11,093 bases of DNA from Akkermansiaceae bacterium UBA956 (GTDB lineage Bacteria; Verrucomicrobiota; Verrucomicrobiia; Verrucomicrobiales; Akkermansiaceae): assembly GCA_002293145.1 (NCBI GenBank), contig DBCO01000019.1, positions 103,811 through 114,903 on the forward strand, given 5' to 3'. Within the stretch, counting starts at the first letter, position 1. Every line of letters starts with the position of its first letter. A program made the position numbers and the translations under genes. Below the pieces are notes generated by a model. It did no database searches. It worked only from the letters and a program-made list of their open reading frames with translations, and was not told the DNA's origin. Positions 1 through 6,023 of this stretch are shown here, piece by piece.

Positions 1-125
1 CAGCTGTAGTAGTCGAAGAAACCGTAAGCGAAATTGCCACCGTCATCGAAGCCGTAGTGGAAGGCGGAGTGATCGAAGAAGTGCACTCGCTCGAAGCTGA
101 TTCTCAAAAAGAGAACTTCTCCTGA
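1..125 (+). CDS. 3' end of an unidentified gene with an acidic V/E-rich tail
   Basis: An open frame runs in from the left edge (first full codon at position 3) and stops at TGA 123-125, giving 40 visible C-terminal residues. The segment is rich in valine, glutamate and isoleucine, in an alternating pattern (runs such as VVVEE and VIEAVVEGGVIEEV), and ends in a polar SQKENFS tail. The strong terminator directly downstream, at 148-179, supports this being the true end of a transcribed gene. Acidic low-complexity tails of this sort occur on many unrelated proteins, so no function can be assigned. Its upstream part lies outside the window. Confidence 0.6.
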   Translation, partial: AVVVEETVSEIATVIEAVVEGGVIEEVHSLEADSQKENFS

Positions 126-147
126 TCTGGGGCTCGATCATTTTGCC

Positions 148-179
148 AACGCCGCATCCTCTCCGATGCGGCGTTTTTT
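148..179 (+). terminator. Rho-independent terminator of the upstream gene
   Basis: The sequence shows a perfect 9-bp GC-rich stem, CGCCGCATC (150-158) with GATGCGGCG (165-173), around a 6-nt CTCTCC loop. It is followed directly by TTTTTT (174-179). Two upstream A residues can extend the stem with the first two T residues. It lies 22 bp after the stop at 125 and ends transcription from the left. This makes an upstream TTG start for the next gene, inside the hairpin, implausible. Confidence 0.93.
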
Positions 180-212
180 GTATCAATCTAGGTCAACAGC
201 TACGCGAAATGC

Positions 213-241
213 TTGACTTCACAGCCTGCGAACGCTTAAAT
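213..241 (+). promoter_or_regulatory. Sigma-70-like promoter of the potD-like gene
   Basis: TTGACT (213-218, five of six consensus -35 bases) is separated by exactly 17 bp from TTAAAT (236-241, four of six -10 bases). It lies between the terminator and the ATG at 248. Only 6 nt separate the -10 box from the ATG, so a start point at the usual distance (about 7 nt) falls on or beside the A of the ATG. This predicts a leaderless mRNA and agrees with the absence of a Shine-Dalgarno sequence. Confidence 0.6.
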
Positions 242-247
242 TCTGCT

Positions 248-1294
248 ATGGATCGCCGCACTTTTCTCCGTCATTCCTCCGCAGCTCTGGCCACCGCCGC
301 TTTCAGTTCATGCTCCACAGGCGCTGAGATTCCTACCTTGCACGTGTTTACATGGTCCGACTACCTTGACCCCGCTTTGCAGCAAAAATTTGAAACACTG
401 CACAAATGCAAAGTCGTTATCGACACCTTCGATTCCAATGAATCCATGTTTGCCAAAATTAAGGGCGGCGCCGCGGGCTACGATGTCCTGGTTCCCTCTT
501 CCTACATGGTCAAGGCCTTGGTGCGTGAGAACTTACTTCTCAAGCTCGATCACAGCAAACTTAGCCGCCTGAAAAATATCGATGCCGGACACCTCAGTAA
601 ATCCCTCGATCCGAAAATGGAATACTCGGTGCCCTACATGTCTGCTCCCACTTGCGTGGCCTACCTTGGATCAAAACTCGGCAACATCGAACCCTCCTAC
701 TCAATCTTCACCAACGCCACCGCCAAAGGTCGCACGACCCTGCTCAACGACATGCGCGAGGTTATCGGCGCAGCCCTCCTCTCCCTCGGTTTCTCCATGA
801 ATTCCGTCGATTCTGACGAGATTGCCAAAGCCTCGCAGGTCGTCATCGAGTGGAAAAAGAACATCGCGAAGTTTGACAACGAACAATACAAAAGCGGCAT
901 CGCTTCGGGGGAATTTTTCGTTGTGCAGGGCTATGCAGGTGAATTAATCACCATCGCCGCTGAAAACGAAGATGTGCAAGTATTCATCCCCAAAGAAGGC
1001 TCCGCAAGCAGTTGTGATGACCTTTGCATCCCTGCAAACGCTCCGAATCCCGCACTTGCCATGGAATGGATCGATTTCCTCTGCGAGGCCGAAATCGCTG
1101 CGCAAAACATGGAATACATCGGTTACCGCGCACCGAATTCCGCAGCCTATAGGCTTCTGAGCGAAGACTTCCGCGGCAACCAAATCCTCTTCCCTGACGA
1201 CGAAGCCCTCTTCGCCAAGTGTGTGCCTATCGATGACATCGGCGACAATGTTACCGTCTGGTCCGCCGCTTGGGACCAGATCAAGGCATCGTAA
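248..1294 (+). CDS. potD: Spermidine/putrescine-binding periplasmic (lipo)protein, PotD/PotF family
   Basis: This is the substrate-binding protein of a polyamine ABC importer; it would capture spermidine or putrescine outside the inner membrane and deliver it to PotABC-type partners, none of which is in the window. From ATG 248 it is 348 residues, the length I recall for E. coli PotD. The N-terminus has a Tat-like motif (R3-R4-T-F-L-R) and a weak lipobox (F-S-S-C22), suggesting a Tat-exported lipoprotein. The mature part starts with the family signature HVFTWSDYLDP. Aligned by eye to remembered PotD, the ligand residues W36, Y39, Y86, D168, E171, D257 and Y293 are kept. The tryptophans at E. 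coli 229 and 255 are Tyr229 and Ser255, so the cage is altered. The ATG is preferred over TTG 143, which lies in a terminator; a promoter at 213-241 points to leaderless expression. The family call is firm; the exact ligand is not. Confidence 0.9.
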   Translation: MDRRTFLRHSSAALATAAFSSCSTGAEIPTLHVFTWSDYLDPALQQKFETLHKCKVVIDTFDSNESMFAKIKGGAAGYDVLVPSSYMVKALVRENLLLKLDHSKLSRLKNIDAGHLSKSLDPKMEYSVPYMSAPTCVAYLGSKLGNIEPSYSIFTNATAKGRTTLLNDMREVIGAALLSLGFSMNSVDSDEIAKASQVVIEWKKNIAKFDNEQYKSGIASGEFFVVQGYAGELITIAAENEDVQVFIPKEGSASSCDDLCIPANAPNPALAMEWIDFLCEAEIAAQNMEYIGYRAPNSAAYRLLSEDFRGNQILFPDDEALFAKCVPIDDIGDNVTVWSAAWDQIKAS

Positions 1295-1532
1295 GGTGAA
1301 AAAATGAGTCGAGTTAGACTAACTTTATATCGATAAAGCCCTAGTAAAAAATTGTTGCCGTTTTATTACAAGATTACAAGATTTGCAGCATGATCAAGAT
1401 TCAAAAAACTAGTAGCTCCAGTTTTTATTGTGACTAGAATTTTTATAATAATGCTTTTTGTTGAATGCTTGCGAATTTGCTAAAGTTTTGTTGCGAACCC
1501 TGCGTTACTTTTCGTGGCCAAAAATCTCGCCA
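1295..1532. other. AT-rich non-coding gap between convergent genes
   Basis: These 238 bp separate the stop of the polyamine-binding gene from the stop of the Nudix gene on the other strand. The stretch is visibly richer in A and T than the flanking genes, and only very short reading frames occur in it. It contains a direct 8-bp duplication (ATTACAAG at 1365-1372 and 1373-1380), a small palindrome (AGTTA-GAC-TAACT, 1312-1324) and a weak hairpin listed separately. I see no gene, RNA family or promoter here that I can support. Confidence 0.6.
1403..1427. terminator. Possible weak bidirectional terminator
   Basis: AAAAACT (1404-1410) and AGTTTTT (1420-1426) form a 7-bp inverted repeat around a 9-nt loop. 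Read on the minus strand it ends in a run of six T (1408-1403); on the plus strand it ends in a five-T run. It lies between two convergent genes, where a shared terminator would be expected. The stem has only one G-C pair, so it would be unstable; this is a suggestion only. Confidence 0.25.
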
Positions 1533-2030
1533 TCACACATCAAACAACACCTCTTGCCAAGTGATGCGTTCGCCTGCAAAAACAAAGCGGCCGTGAAAGG
1601 TGTGGCCGGCGATCATTTGTGGGAGCCAAAAGACATCGTCGGCCCACATGCGGTGGTAGGGAATTTGGTCGAGCGGGGTCCACAGCGGCACGGCTTCATC
1701 AGTCTCGGTGGGCGTGCCCTCGAAGTCGTCGGCGCGAAACACGTGGCAATGGATGTCAGGCATGTCCGACATGGAAAAGCACAACTCGCCCATTTTTCGT
1801 GGGTTGAGCGCACGAACGTGCAGTTCCTCCATAGTCTCGCGTATGGCACATTGCGCGGGCGTTTCACCGGGATCAATCTTTCCGCCAGGACCGTTGATTT
1901 TTCCCGCGCCGATACCGCGTTTTTTTTCGATGAGCAGAACCTTGCCATCACGGATGATGAACATTAGTGTGGCAAGGATTTCTCCGCTCCACTGGCTCCA
2001 ATCAGTAGGAGATATTGTGCTGTGATTCAT
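1533..2030 (-). CDS. MTH1/NUDT1-like Nudix hydrolase (probable 8-oxo-dGTP diphosphatase)
   Basis: Predicted cytosolic nucleotide-pool sanitizer hydrolysing oxidised purine nucleoside triphosphates to monophosphates. The 165-residue protein has a Nudix box at residues 50-72 (G50-x5-E56-x7-R64-E65-T-M-E68-E69-x-H71-V). The catalytic REx2EE core is intact, but Thr and His replace the usual aliphatic residue and glycine. It resembles human MTH1 (156 aa, from memory) more than classical MutT: it has KKRGIGAGKINGPGGK, EGTPTETDE, LDQIPYHRMWADDVFW and FHGRFVF segments. Asn46, Trp129, Asp131, Asp132 and Trp135 match MTH1 Asn33, Trp117, Asp119, Asp120 and Trp123, which read the oxidised base. The ATG at 2030 overlaps the gcvP stop in a 4-bp ATGA. 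No Shine-Dalgarno sequence precedes it, so translational coupling to gcvP is likely. Substrate choice (8-oxo-dGTP, 2-OH-dATP or others) is inferred. Confidence 0.9.
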   Translation of the reverse strand: MNHSTISPTDWSQWSGEILATLMFIIRDGKVLLIEKKRGIGAGKINGPGGKIDPGETPAQCAIRETMEELHVRALNPRKMGELCFSMSDMPDIHCHVFRADDFEGTPTETDEAVPLWTPLDQIPYHRMWADDVFWLPQMIAGHTFHGRFVFAGERITWQEVLFDV

Positions 2031-4843
2031 GAATAAGATTCGACGCTGTCGCAGGTGCAGACAAGATTACGGTCACCGTGAACATTGTCAATCCTTCCGA
2101 CGCTAGGCCAGAATTTATGTTGGCGCAGGTAAGGCAAAGGATAGGCAGCTTTTTCGCGTGTGTAAGCGTGTTTCCAATCATCAGCAATCACTGCAGTGGC
2201 AGGATGCGGCGCATTTTTGAGCACGTTGTCTTCACGATCGGCGGTGCCGTTGAGAACTTGTTGGATTTCGCAGTAAATGGAAATCATTGCATCGCAAAAA
2301 CGATCGAGCTCGGCTTTCGATTCGGATTCGGTCGGCTCGATCATCAAGGTACCGCCAACGGGCCATGACATGGTGGGCGAGTGGAAACCATAATCCATCA
2401 GGCGCTTGGCGACGTCTTCGACTGTGATGCCGCTCTCCTCAGAGAGCGGACGCAGATCGATGATGCACTCGTGCGCGACGAGGCCATTTTTTCCGGTGTA
2501 AAGAATCGGGAAATAGTTCGCCAAGCGCTTGGCGACGTAGTTGGCATTGAGGATGGCGATTTCCGTCGCAGCTTTCAATCCGTTAGGTCCCATCATCGCG
2601 ATGTACATCCAAGAAATCGTATTGAGCGAGGCACTGCCGTAGGCCGCTGAGCAAACGGGACCTTGGACATCGTCGAGGTTGGCATGACCAGGGAGATAGG
2701 GCACAAGTTGCTTGGCCACACCGATCGGACCAACGCCCGGACCGCCACCACCGTGAGGAATGCAAAAGGTTTTGTGGAGGTTGAGATGGCACACGTCCGC
2801 GCCAATGAAACCAGGGCTGGTGAGGCCAACCTGTGCGTTCATATTGGCACCGTCCATATAAACTTGACCACCGGCTTCATGAATCCATTGGCAAATGTCC
2901 TTGATGGTTTCTTCGAAAACGCCGTGCGTGGAAGGATAAGTGATCATCAGCGCGGCGAGATTTTCGCGATGCTCTGCGATGCGAGCCTGGAGGTCATCGC
3001 AATCGATGTTGCCCTCGTCGTCGCATTTCACGCCGACCACGCGGAAGCCGCACATCACGGCAGATGCGGGATTGGTGCCGTGTGCGGAAACGGGAATCAG
3101 GCAGATGTTGCGATGCGCATCACCATTCGCCAGGTGGTAGCGACGTATCGCTAAAAGACCTGCATATTCGCCTTGGGAGCCAGCATTGGGCTGCAAGGAA
3201 ACAGCGGCAAATCCGGTGATCTCGGCGAGCCATGTTTCGAGCTCAGTGAGCATTTGTGCGTAGCCTTTCGATTGGGCAGCGGGCACGAAGGGATGGATCG
3301 AGGAAACTTCCGGCCAACTGAGCGGCATCATTTCCGCCGTGGCATTGAGTTTCATGGTGCAGGAACCAAGAGCAATCATCGATTCATTAAGAGCAAGGTC
3401 TTTCGATTCCAAACGCTTGAGGTAGCGTAGCATTTCTGTTTCTGATTGGTAGCTGCGGAAAACGGCCTGCGTGAGAATTTCGGAACTGCGCACAAATGCA
3501 ACGGGCAATGTGGCTTCAGCAGTTGCGGAAATCGTCGCGCCAAAGGCCTTGGCGATGGCGATTAGATCGGCTTCAGTCGTGGTTTCGTCGAGCGAAATTC
3601 CAACGCGATCGGCATCGATGAGTCGCAGGTTGATACCCTCCGCCAATGCGGCGGCAACGATGCTTTCTGCCTTGCCGTGGGTATGCACGACGATGGTATC
3701 GAAAAAGTCTACGCTATCGAGCGTATGGCCGAATTGCTTCACCGCAGCAGCCAAGGTGGCGGTGCGTTGATGGACTTGGCGAGCAATGTGTTTCAGGCCT
3801 TCGGGACCATGATAAACCGCATACATCGAGGCCATCACGGCGAGCAATACCTGAGCGGTGCAGATGTTTGAGGTGGCTTTATCGCGGCGGATGTGTTGCT
3901 CGCGCGTTTGCAGCGAGAGACGGAATCCGGGGTTGCCGTAGGCATCGAGCGAGACGCCGATCAGACGACCGGGCATTTTACGCTTGAGCGCATCTTTGCA
4001 TGACATGAAAGCTGCGTGCGGCCCACCGAAACCGAAGGGCACGCCGAAACGTTGGGAATTTCCGATGCAAATGTCGGCACCGAATTCACCCGGTGCGCGC
4101 AACACCGTCAAAGCGAGCAAATCTGCTGCGACGATGTTCAAAGCTCCCACAGCGCGTGTTTTTTCGAACAAAGCGGAGAAGTCATCGATGCGACCGCAGG
4201 TGTCAGGATACTGCACCAGCACGGCAAACAGTCCAACGACCGAAGCGGGGTCGAGCGAAAGATGATCGCCAACGAGAATCTCAATGCCCAAAGGCTCGGC
4301 GCGGGTTTTCACCACCTCGATGGTTTGCGGATGGCAGCGCTGCGAGACAAACATCACCTTGCCCTTGGCATTGCCCGCGATCGCCAGGCTCATCGCTTCA
4401 GCAGCAGCGGTGCCTTCATCTAGCAACGAAGCATTGGCGACGTCCAAGCCCGTCAGGTTGGTAATCATAGTCTGGAAGTTCAACAATGCCTCCAATCGAC
4501 CTTGGGCGATCTCCGCTTGATACGGTGTGTAGGCCGTATACCAGCCGGGATTTTCCAGAATGTTGCGCAAAATCACATGCGGCGTGTGGGTACCGTAGTA
4601 GCCTTGACCGATGAATGATTTTTTCACCTGATTTTGCCCCATCACCGATTTCAAACGCGCGAGCGCATCGGTTTCTGAAAGGGCCTCGGGCAGATTCATC
4701 ACGTGCTGATCGCGAATAACGGCAGGCACAGCATCGCTGATCAAGGGCTCCATTTCCGCGTAGCCTAGGGACTCCAACATGGCCTGACGATCTTGACCTA
4801 CTACCCCCAAATGCCGACTGCTGAAATCTGTATGAATTTTCAT
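2027..4843 (-). CDS. gcvP: Glycine dehydrogenase (decarboxylating), P-protein, homodimeric type
   Basis: This is the PLP-dependent P-protein of the glycine cleavage system; it decarboxylates glycine and passes the aminomethyl group to lipoylated GcvH. From ATG 4843 it has 938 residues, close to the E. coli enzyme (957, from memory), so both halves (GDC-P1 and GDC-P2) are fused as in homodimeric P-proteins. Landmarks include an N-terminal FSSRHLG, NPGWYTAYTPYQAE, the ASLLDEGTAAAEAM stretch, GSCTMKLNA at the start of the second half, HGTNPASA, and the PLP-lysine motif NLHKTFCIPHGGGGPGVGPIG with Lys691. An in-frame GTG at 4885 would add 14 residues, but its GGAGGG abuts the start with no spacing. 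I chose the ATG, which has AAGGA about 15 nt upstream, also a poor distance; the start is therefore uncertain. It lies 91 bp after the MauE-like gene and overlaps the Nudix gene by 4 bp. gcvT and gcvH are not adjacent on either side. Confidence 0.97.
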   Translation of the reverse strand: MKIHTDFSSRHLGVVGQDRQAMLESLGYAEMEPLISDAVPAVIRDQHVMNLPEALSETDALARLKSVMGQNQVKKSFIGQGYYGTHTPHVILRNILENPGWYTAYTPYQAEIAQGRLEALLNFQTMITNLTGLDVANASLLDEGTAAAEAMSLAIAGNAKGKVMFVSQRCHPQTIEVVKTRAEPLGIEILVGDHLSLDPASVVGLFAVLVQYPDTCGRIDDFSALFEKTRAVGALNIVAADLLALTVLRAPGEFGADICIGNSQRFGVPFGFGGPHAAFMSCKDALKRKMPGRLIGVSLDAYGNPGFRLSLQTREQHIRRDKATSNICTAQVLLAVMASMYAVYHGPEGLKHIARQVHQRTATLAAAVKQFGHTLDSVDFFDTIVVHTHGKAESIVAAALAEGINLRLIDADRVGISLDETTTEADLIAIAKAFGATISATAEATLPVAFVRSSEILTQAVFRSYQSETEMLRYLKRLESKDLALNESMIALGSCTMKLNATAEMMPLSWPEVSSIHPFVPAAQSKGYAQMLTELETWLAEITGFAAVSLQPNAGSQGEYAGLLAIRRYHLANGDAHRNICLIPVSAHGTNPASAVMCGFRVVGVKCDDEGNIDCDDLQARIAEHRENLAALMITYPSTHGVFEETIKDICQWIHEAGGQVYMDGANMNAQVGLTSPGFIGADVCHLNLHKTFCIPHGGGGPGVGPIGVAKQLVPYLPGHANLDDVQGPVCSAAYGSASLNTISWMYIAMMGPNGLKAATEIAILNANYVAKRLANYFPILYTGKNGLVAHECIIDLRPLSEESGITVEDVAKRLMDYGFHSPTMSWPVGGTLMIEPTESESKAELDRFCDAMISIYCEIQQVLNGTADREDNVLKNAPHPATAVIADDWKHAYTREKAAYPLPYLRQHKFWPSVGRIDNVHGDRNLVCTCDSVESYS

Positions 4844-4934
4844 TTCAAATGATGTGTTTCCTTGTGCTGATTGAATGAATGCCACCCCTCCATAGCGGAT
4901 TTTTTTTGAACCGCAACTGCGACTTACAAAAAAA

Positions 4935-5402
4935 TCAATTTTCCTCGCATTTACTTGGATTCATCGCTCGCCATAGCACCAAGGCGCAGGCTCCGATTTG
5001 GAGGACAAGCTGGGTGATTTTCTGCGGATACTTTACAGCCTCCGTGCTTTTGCCGAAACAACCGCAGTGCAGGTCGATGCCACGCATCCACGCCGAAATG
5101 ATCGCACCGAGAAAAACCACGCTCAGCAGAGTCGCGAGCAAGGCCGCGCCGCGCTGTTGGATGTGCAAAATCAAGCACAGGCCCACCAGCAACTCGAGCC
5201 AGGGCAGAGAGTATGCGATTACGGCATCCCATGGCTCGCCGACGATGCGAAAATTGACTACGTCTTTCATGAAAACCTCTACCCCGCTGACGAACAATTT
5301 GTTTCCAGCAGCCCAGACAAACACCACCCCTAGCCCGACTTGGATCGAGCGCAAGATCATTTCAGTGAGGCTCATGCGGAGTTCGACGGCATCTTCGTTC
5401 AT
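4935..5402 (-). CDS. MauE/DoxX-like four-helix membrane protein with a C-G-C-F-G motif
   Basis: An inner-membrane protein of 155 residues from ATG 5402. Hydrophobic segments lie at about residues 16-36, 59-79, 86-105 and 128-148. The L-P-W-L-E-L-L-V-G-L stretch (66-75) and C113-G-C115-F-G117 just after the third segment are typical of the MauE/DoxX-like group. Some members are needed for maturation of methylamine dehydrogenase, and others sit beside thiol-redox proteins. The paired cysteines suggest a redox role here, but the substrate is unknown. The same frame opens further upstream at TTG 5471, but those extra 23 residues look non-coding, and a promoter-like element overlaps them. A third option, ATG 5375, would start just before the first helix. 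It is the first gene of a probable operon with gcvP and the Nudix gene; no functional link to glycine cleavage is established. Confidence 0.8.
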   Translation of the reverse strand: MNEDAVELRMSLTEMILRSIQVGLGVVFVWAAGNKLFVSGVEVFMKDVVNFRIVGEPWDAVIAYSLPWLELLVGLCLILHIQQRGAALLATLLSVVFLGAIISAWMRGIDLHCGCFGKSTEAVKYPQKITQLVLQIGACALVLWRAMNPSKCEEN

Positions 5403-5410
5403 CACTATTG

Positions 5411-5438
5411 ATGATACCTTTTCCTGAAAAATGTGCAA
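5411..5438 (-). promoter_or_regulatory. Candidate promoter of the MauE-like/gcvP/Nudix operon
   Basis: On the minus strand, TTGCAC (5438-5433) is followed after 16 bp by TATCAT (5416-5411, five of six -10 bases). Only 8 nt separate the -10 box from ATG 5402, so the transcript would have almost no leader. The -35 box matches weakly (three of six). Placement in the divergent gap and the good -10 box are the main support. Confidence 0.4.
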
Positions 5439-5456
5439 GTGCGGGCACGGAATGGG

Positions 5457-5486
5457 TTGATTTTTTCGCAAAGTCGATTATCTAGT
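5457..5486 (+). promoter_or_regulatory. Candidate promoter of the DUF3817 gene, with a T-rich 12-mer shared with gltB
   Basis: TTGATTTTTTCG (5457-5468) lies 31 nt before ATG 5500, and the identical 12 bases recur at 5967-5978 before gltB. TTGATT could act as a -35 box; with an 18-bp spacer the -10 would be TCTAGT (5481-5486, four of six). The -10 match is weak, so the shared 12-mer is firmer than the promoter call. Confidence 0.3.
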
Positions 5487-5499
5487 GCTCGCACTAACT

Positions 5500-5799
5500 A
5501 TGAAAGTATCTACCTCCATCGGCCGCGTTCGGCTTGCCGGATTCATCGAAGGCGTCTCCTACATCACCCTGCTCGGCATTGCCATGCCACTGAAATATTA
5601 CGCCGACAAACCTGAGTATGTTCGCATCAATGGCATGATTCACGGTGTTTTGTTCATCATTCTGTGCCTTTTGATCCTCATCGCGCTGATCGAGGGCAAA
5701 CTTTCGTTCAAATGGGCGGTTTTGGCGTTCATTGCCACGCTAATCCCCTTCGGCACCTTCGTAATTGATCGAAAATTGGCATTTTTTGACAAACAATAA
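5500..5799 (+). CDS. DUF3817 family small integral membrane protein
   Basis: A 99-residue protein with three hydrophobic segments (about residues 12-30, 46-64 and 72-89). It carries the features I recall for DUF3817: E17-G-V-S20 in the first helix, M29-P-L-K32 at its end, G45-x-x-H48-G opening the second, and P83-F-G-x-F with D90-R-K after the third. The family's function is unknown; it is usually annotated as a hypothetical membrane protein. GTG 5485 would add five residues, but the ATG leads directly into the conserved part. No Shine-Dalgarno sequence precedes either start. It diverges from the MauE-like operon and lies 224 bp before gltB on the same strand, without a clear terminator between them, so readthrough into gltB is possible. 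Confidence 0.85.
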   Translation: MKVSTSIGRVRLAGFIEGVSYITLLGIAMPLKYYADKPEYVRINGMIHGVLFIILCLLILIALIEGKLSFKWAVLAFIATLIPFGTFVIDRKLAFFDKQ

Positions 5800-6023
5800 G
5801 CTTTATGCCGCAATCCGACAAAAAAGTTTGCGTATTTCTCGTCGAACTTGACAAGCGGATCGGAATTCCTCATGAATACTTGCGTGATGGATCCATCCAT
5901 TTTTGTCAGCAACGACAAGCTGGCAGACGAAAATCGAGCTTCGCGTGACATACCCAATTTTCCGACTTGATTTTTTCGGCAATTGCCTCTTTATTTCCTC
6001 CCCTTCTTCCACTACCATCAGAC
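5800..6023 (+). other. Intergenic region upstream of gltB
   Basis: A 224-bp gap holding no gene I can support. It contains a perfect TTGACA (5848-5853), but the best -10 at 17 bp is poor (CATGAA, three of six). A second candidate promoter, nearer the gene, is listed separately. The last 30 bp before the ATG are pyrimidine-rich and offer no Shine-Dalgarno sequence. No convincing terminator for the DUF3817 gene is visible. Confidence 0.5.
5967..5995 (+). promoter_or_regulatory. Candidate gltB promoter carrying the shared T-rich 12-mer
   Basis: TTGATT (5967-5972, four of six) is followed after 17 bp by TTTATT (5990-5995, four of six). Together they would start an mRNA near 6002, with a leader of about 22 nt. 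The -35 half lies within TTGATTTTTTCG, the 12-mer also found upstream of the DUF3817 gene. Either a promoter or a regulator site could explain the sharing. Confidence 0.35.

Noticed and set aside
143..247. Upstream extension of the PotD-like frame from TTG 143
   Set aside because: It starts inside a strong terminator hairpin and would place 35 unrelated residues before a clear Tat-type signal peptide. The promoter at 213-241 lies within it.
1458..1967. 169-residue open frame opposite the Nudix gene
   Set aside because: It is antisense to a gene with intact catalytic motifs and shows no domain of its own; an effect of codon bias.
2663..3154. 163-residue plus-strand frame inside gcvP
   Set aside because: It is antisense to the conserved PLP-binding half of gcvP and has no independent support.
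4844..4885. GTG start of gcvP at 4885
   Set aside because: Its GGAGGG directly touches the start codon with no spacing, and the 14 added residues do not resemble the family. It is kept only as an alternative.
5403..5471. TTG start of the MauE-like gene at 5471
   Set aside because: The extra 23 residues are polar and unlike a membrane protein N-terminus, and they overlap a candidate promoter.
5466..5476. A single TCGCAAAGTCG identical to the array junction near the gltB end
   Set aside because: It is one isolated 11-base match without a tandem partner or inverted copy; chance similarity is the simpler explanation.
5803..6018. 71-residue minus-strand frame in the gap before gltB
   Set aside because: No ribosome binding site, promoter or recognisable motif. 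Its composition does not look coding, though a small gene cannot be fully excluded.
5967..6023. Extension of GltB from a TTG at 5967
   Set aside because: The propeptide before Cys22 is already of normal length from ATG 6024, and the extension overlaps the candidate promoter.
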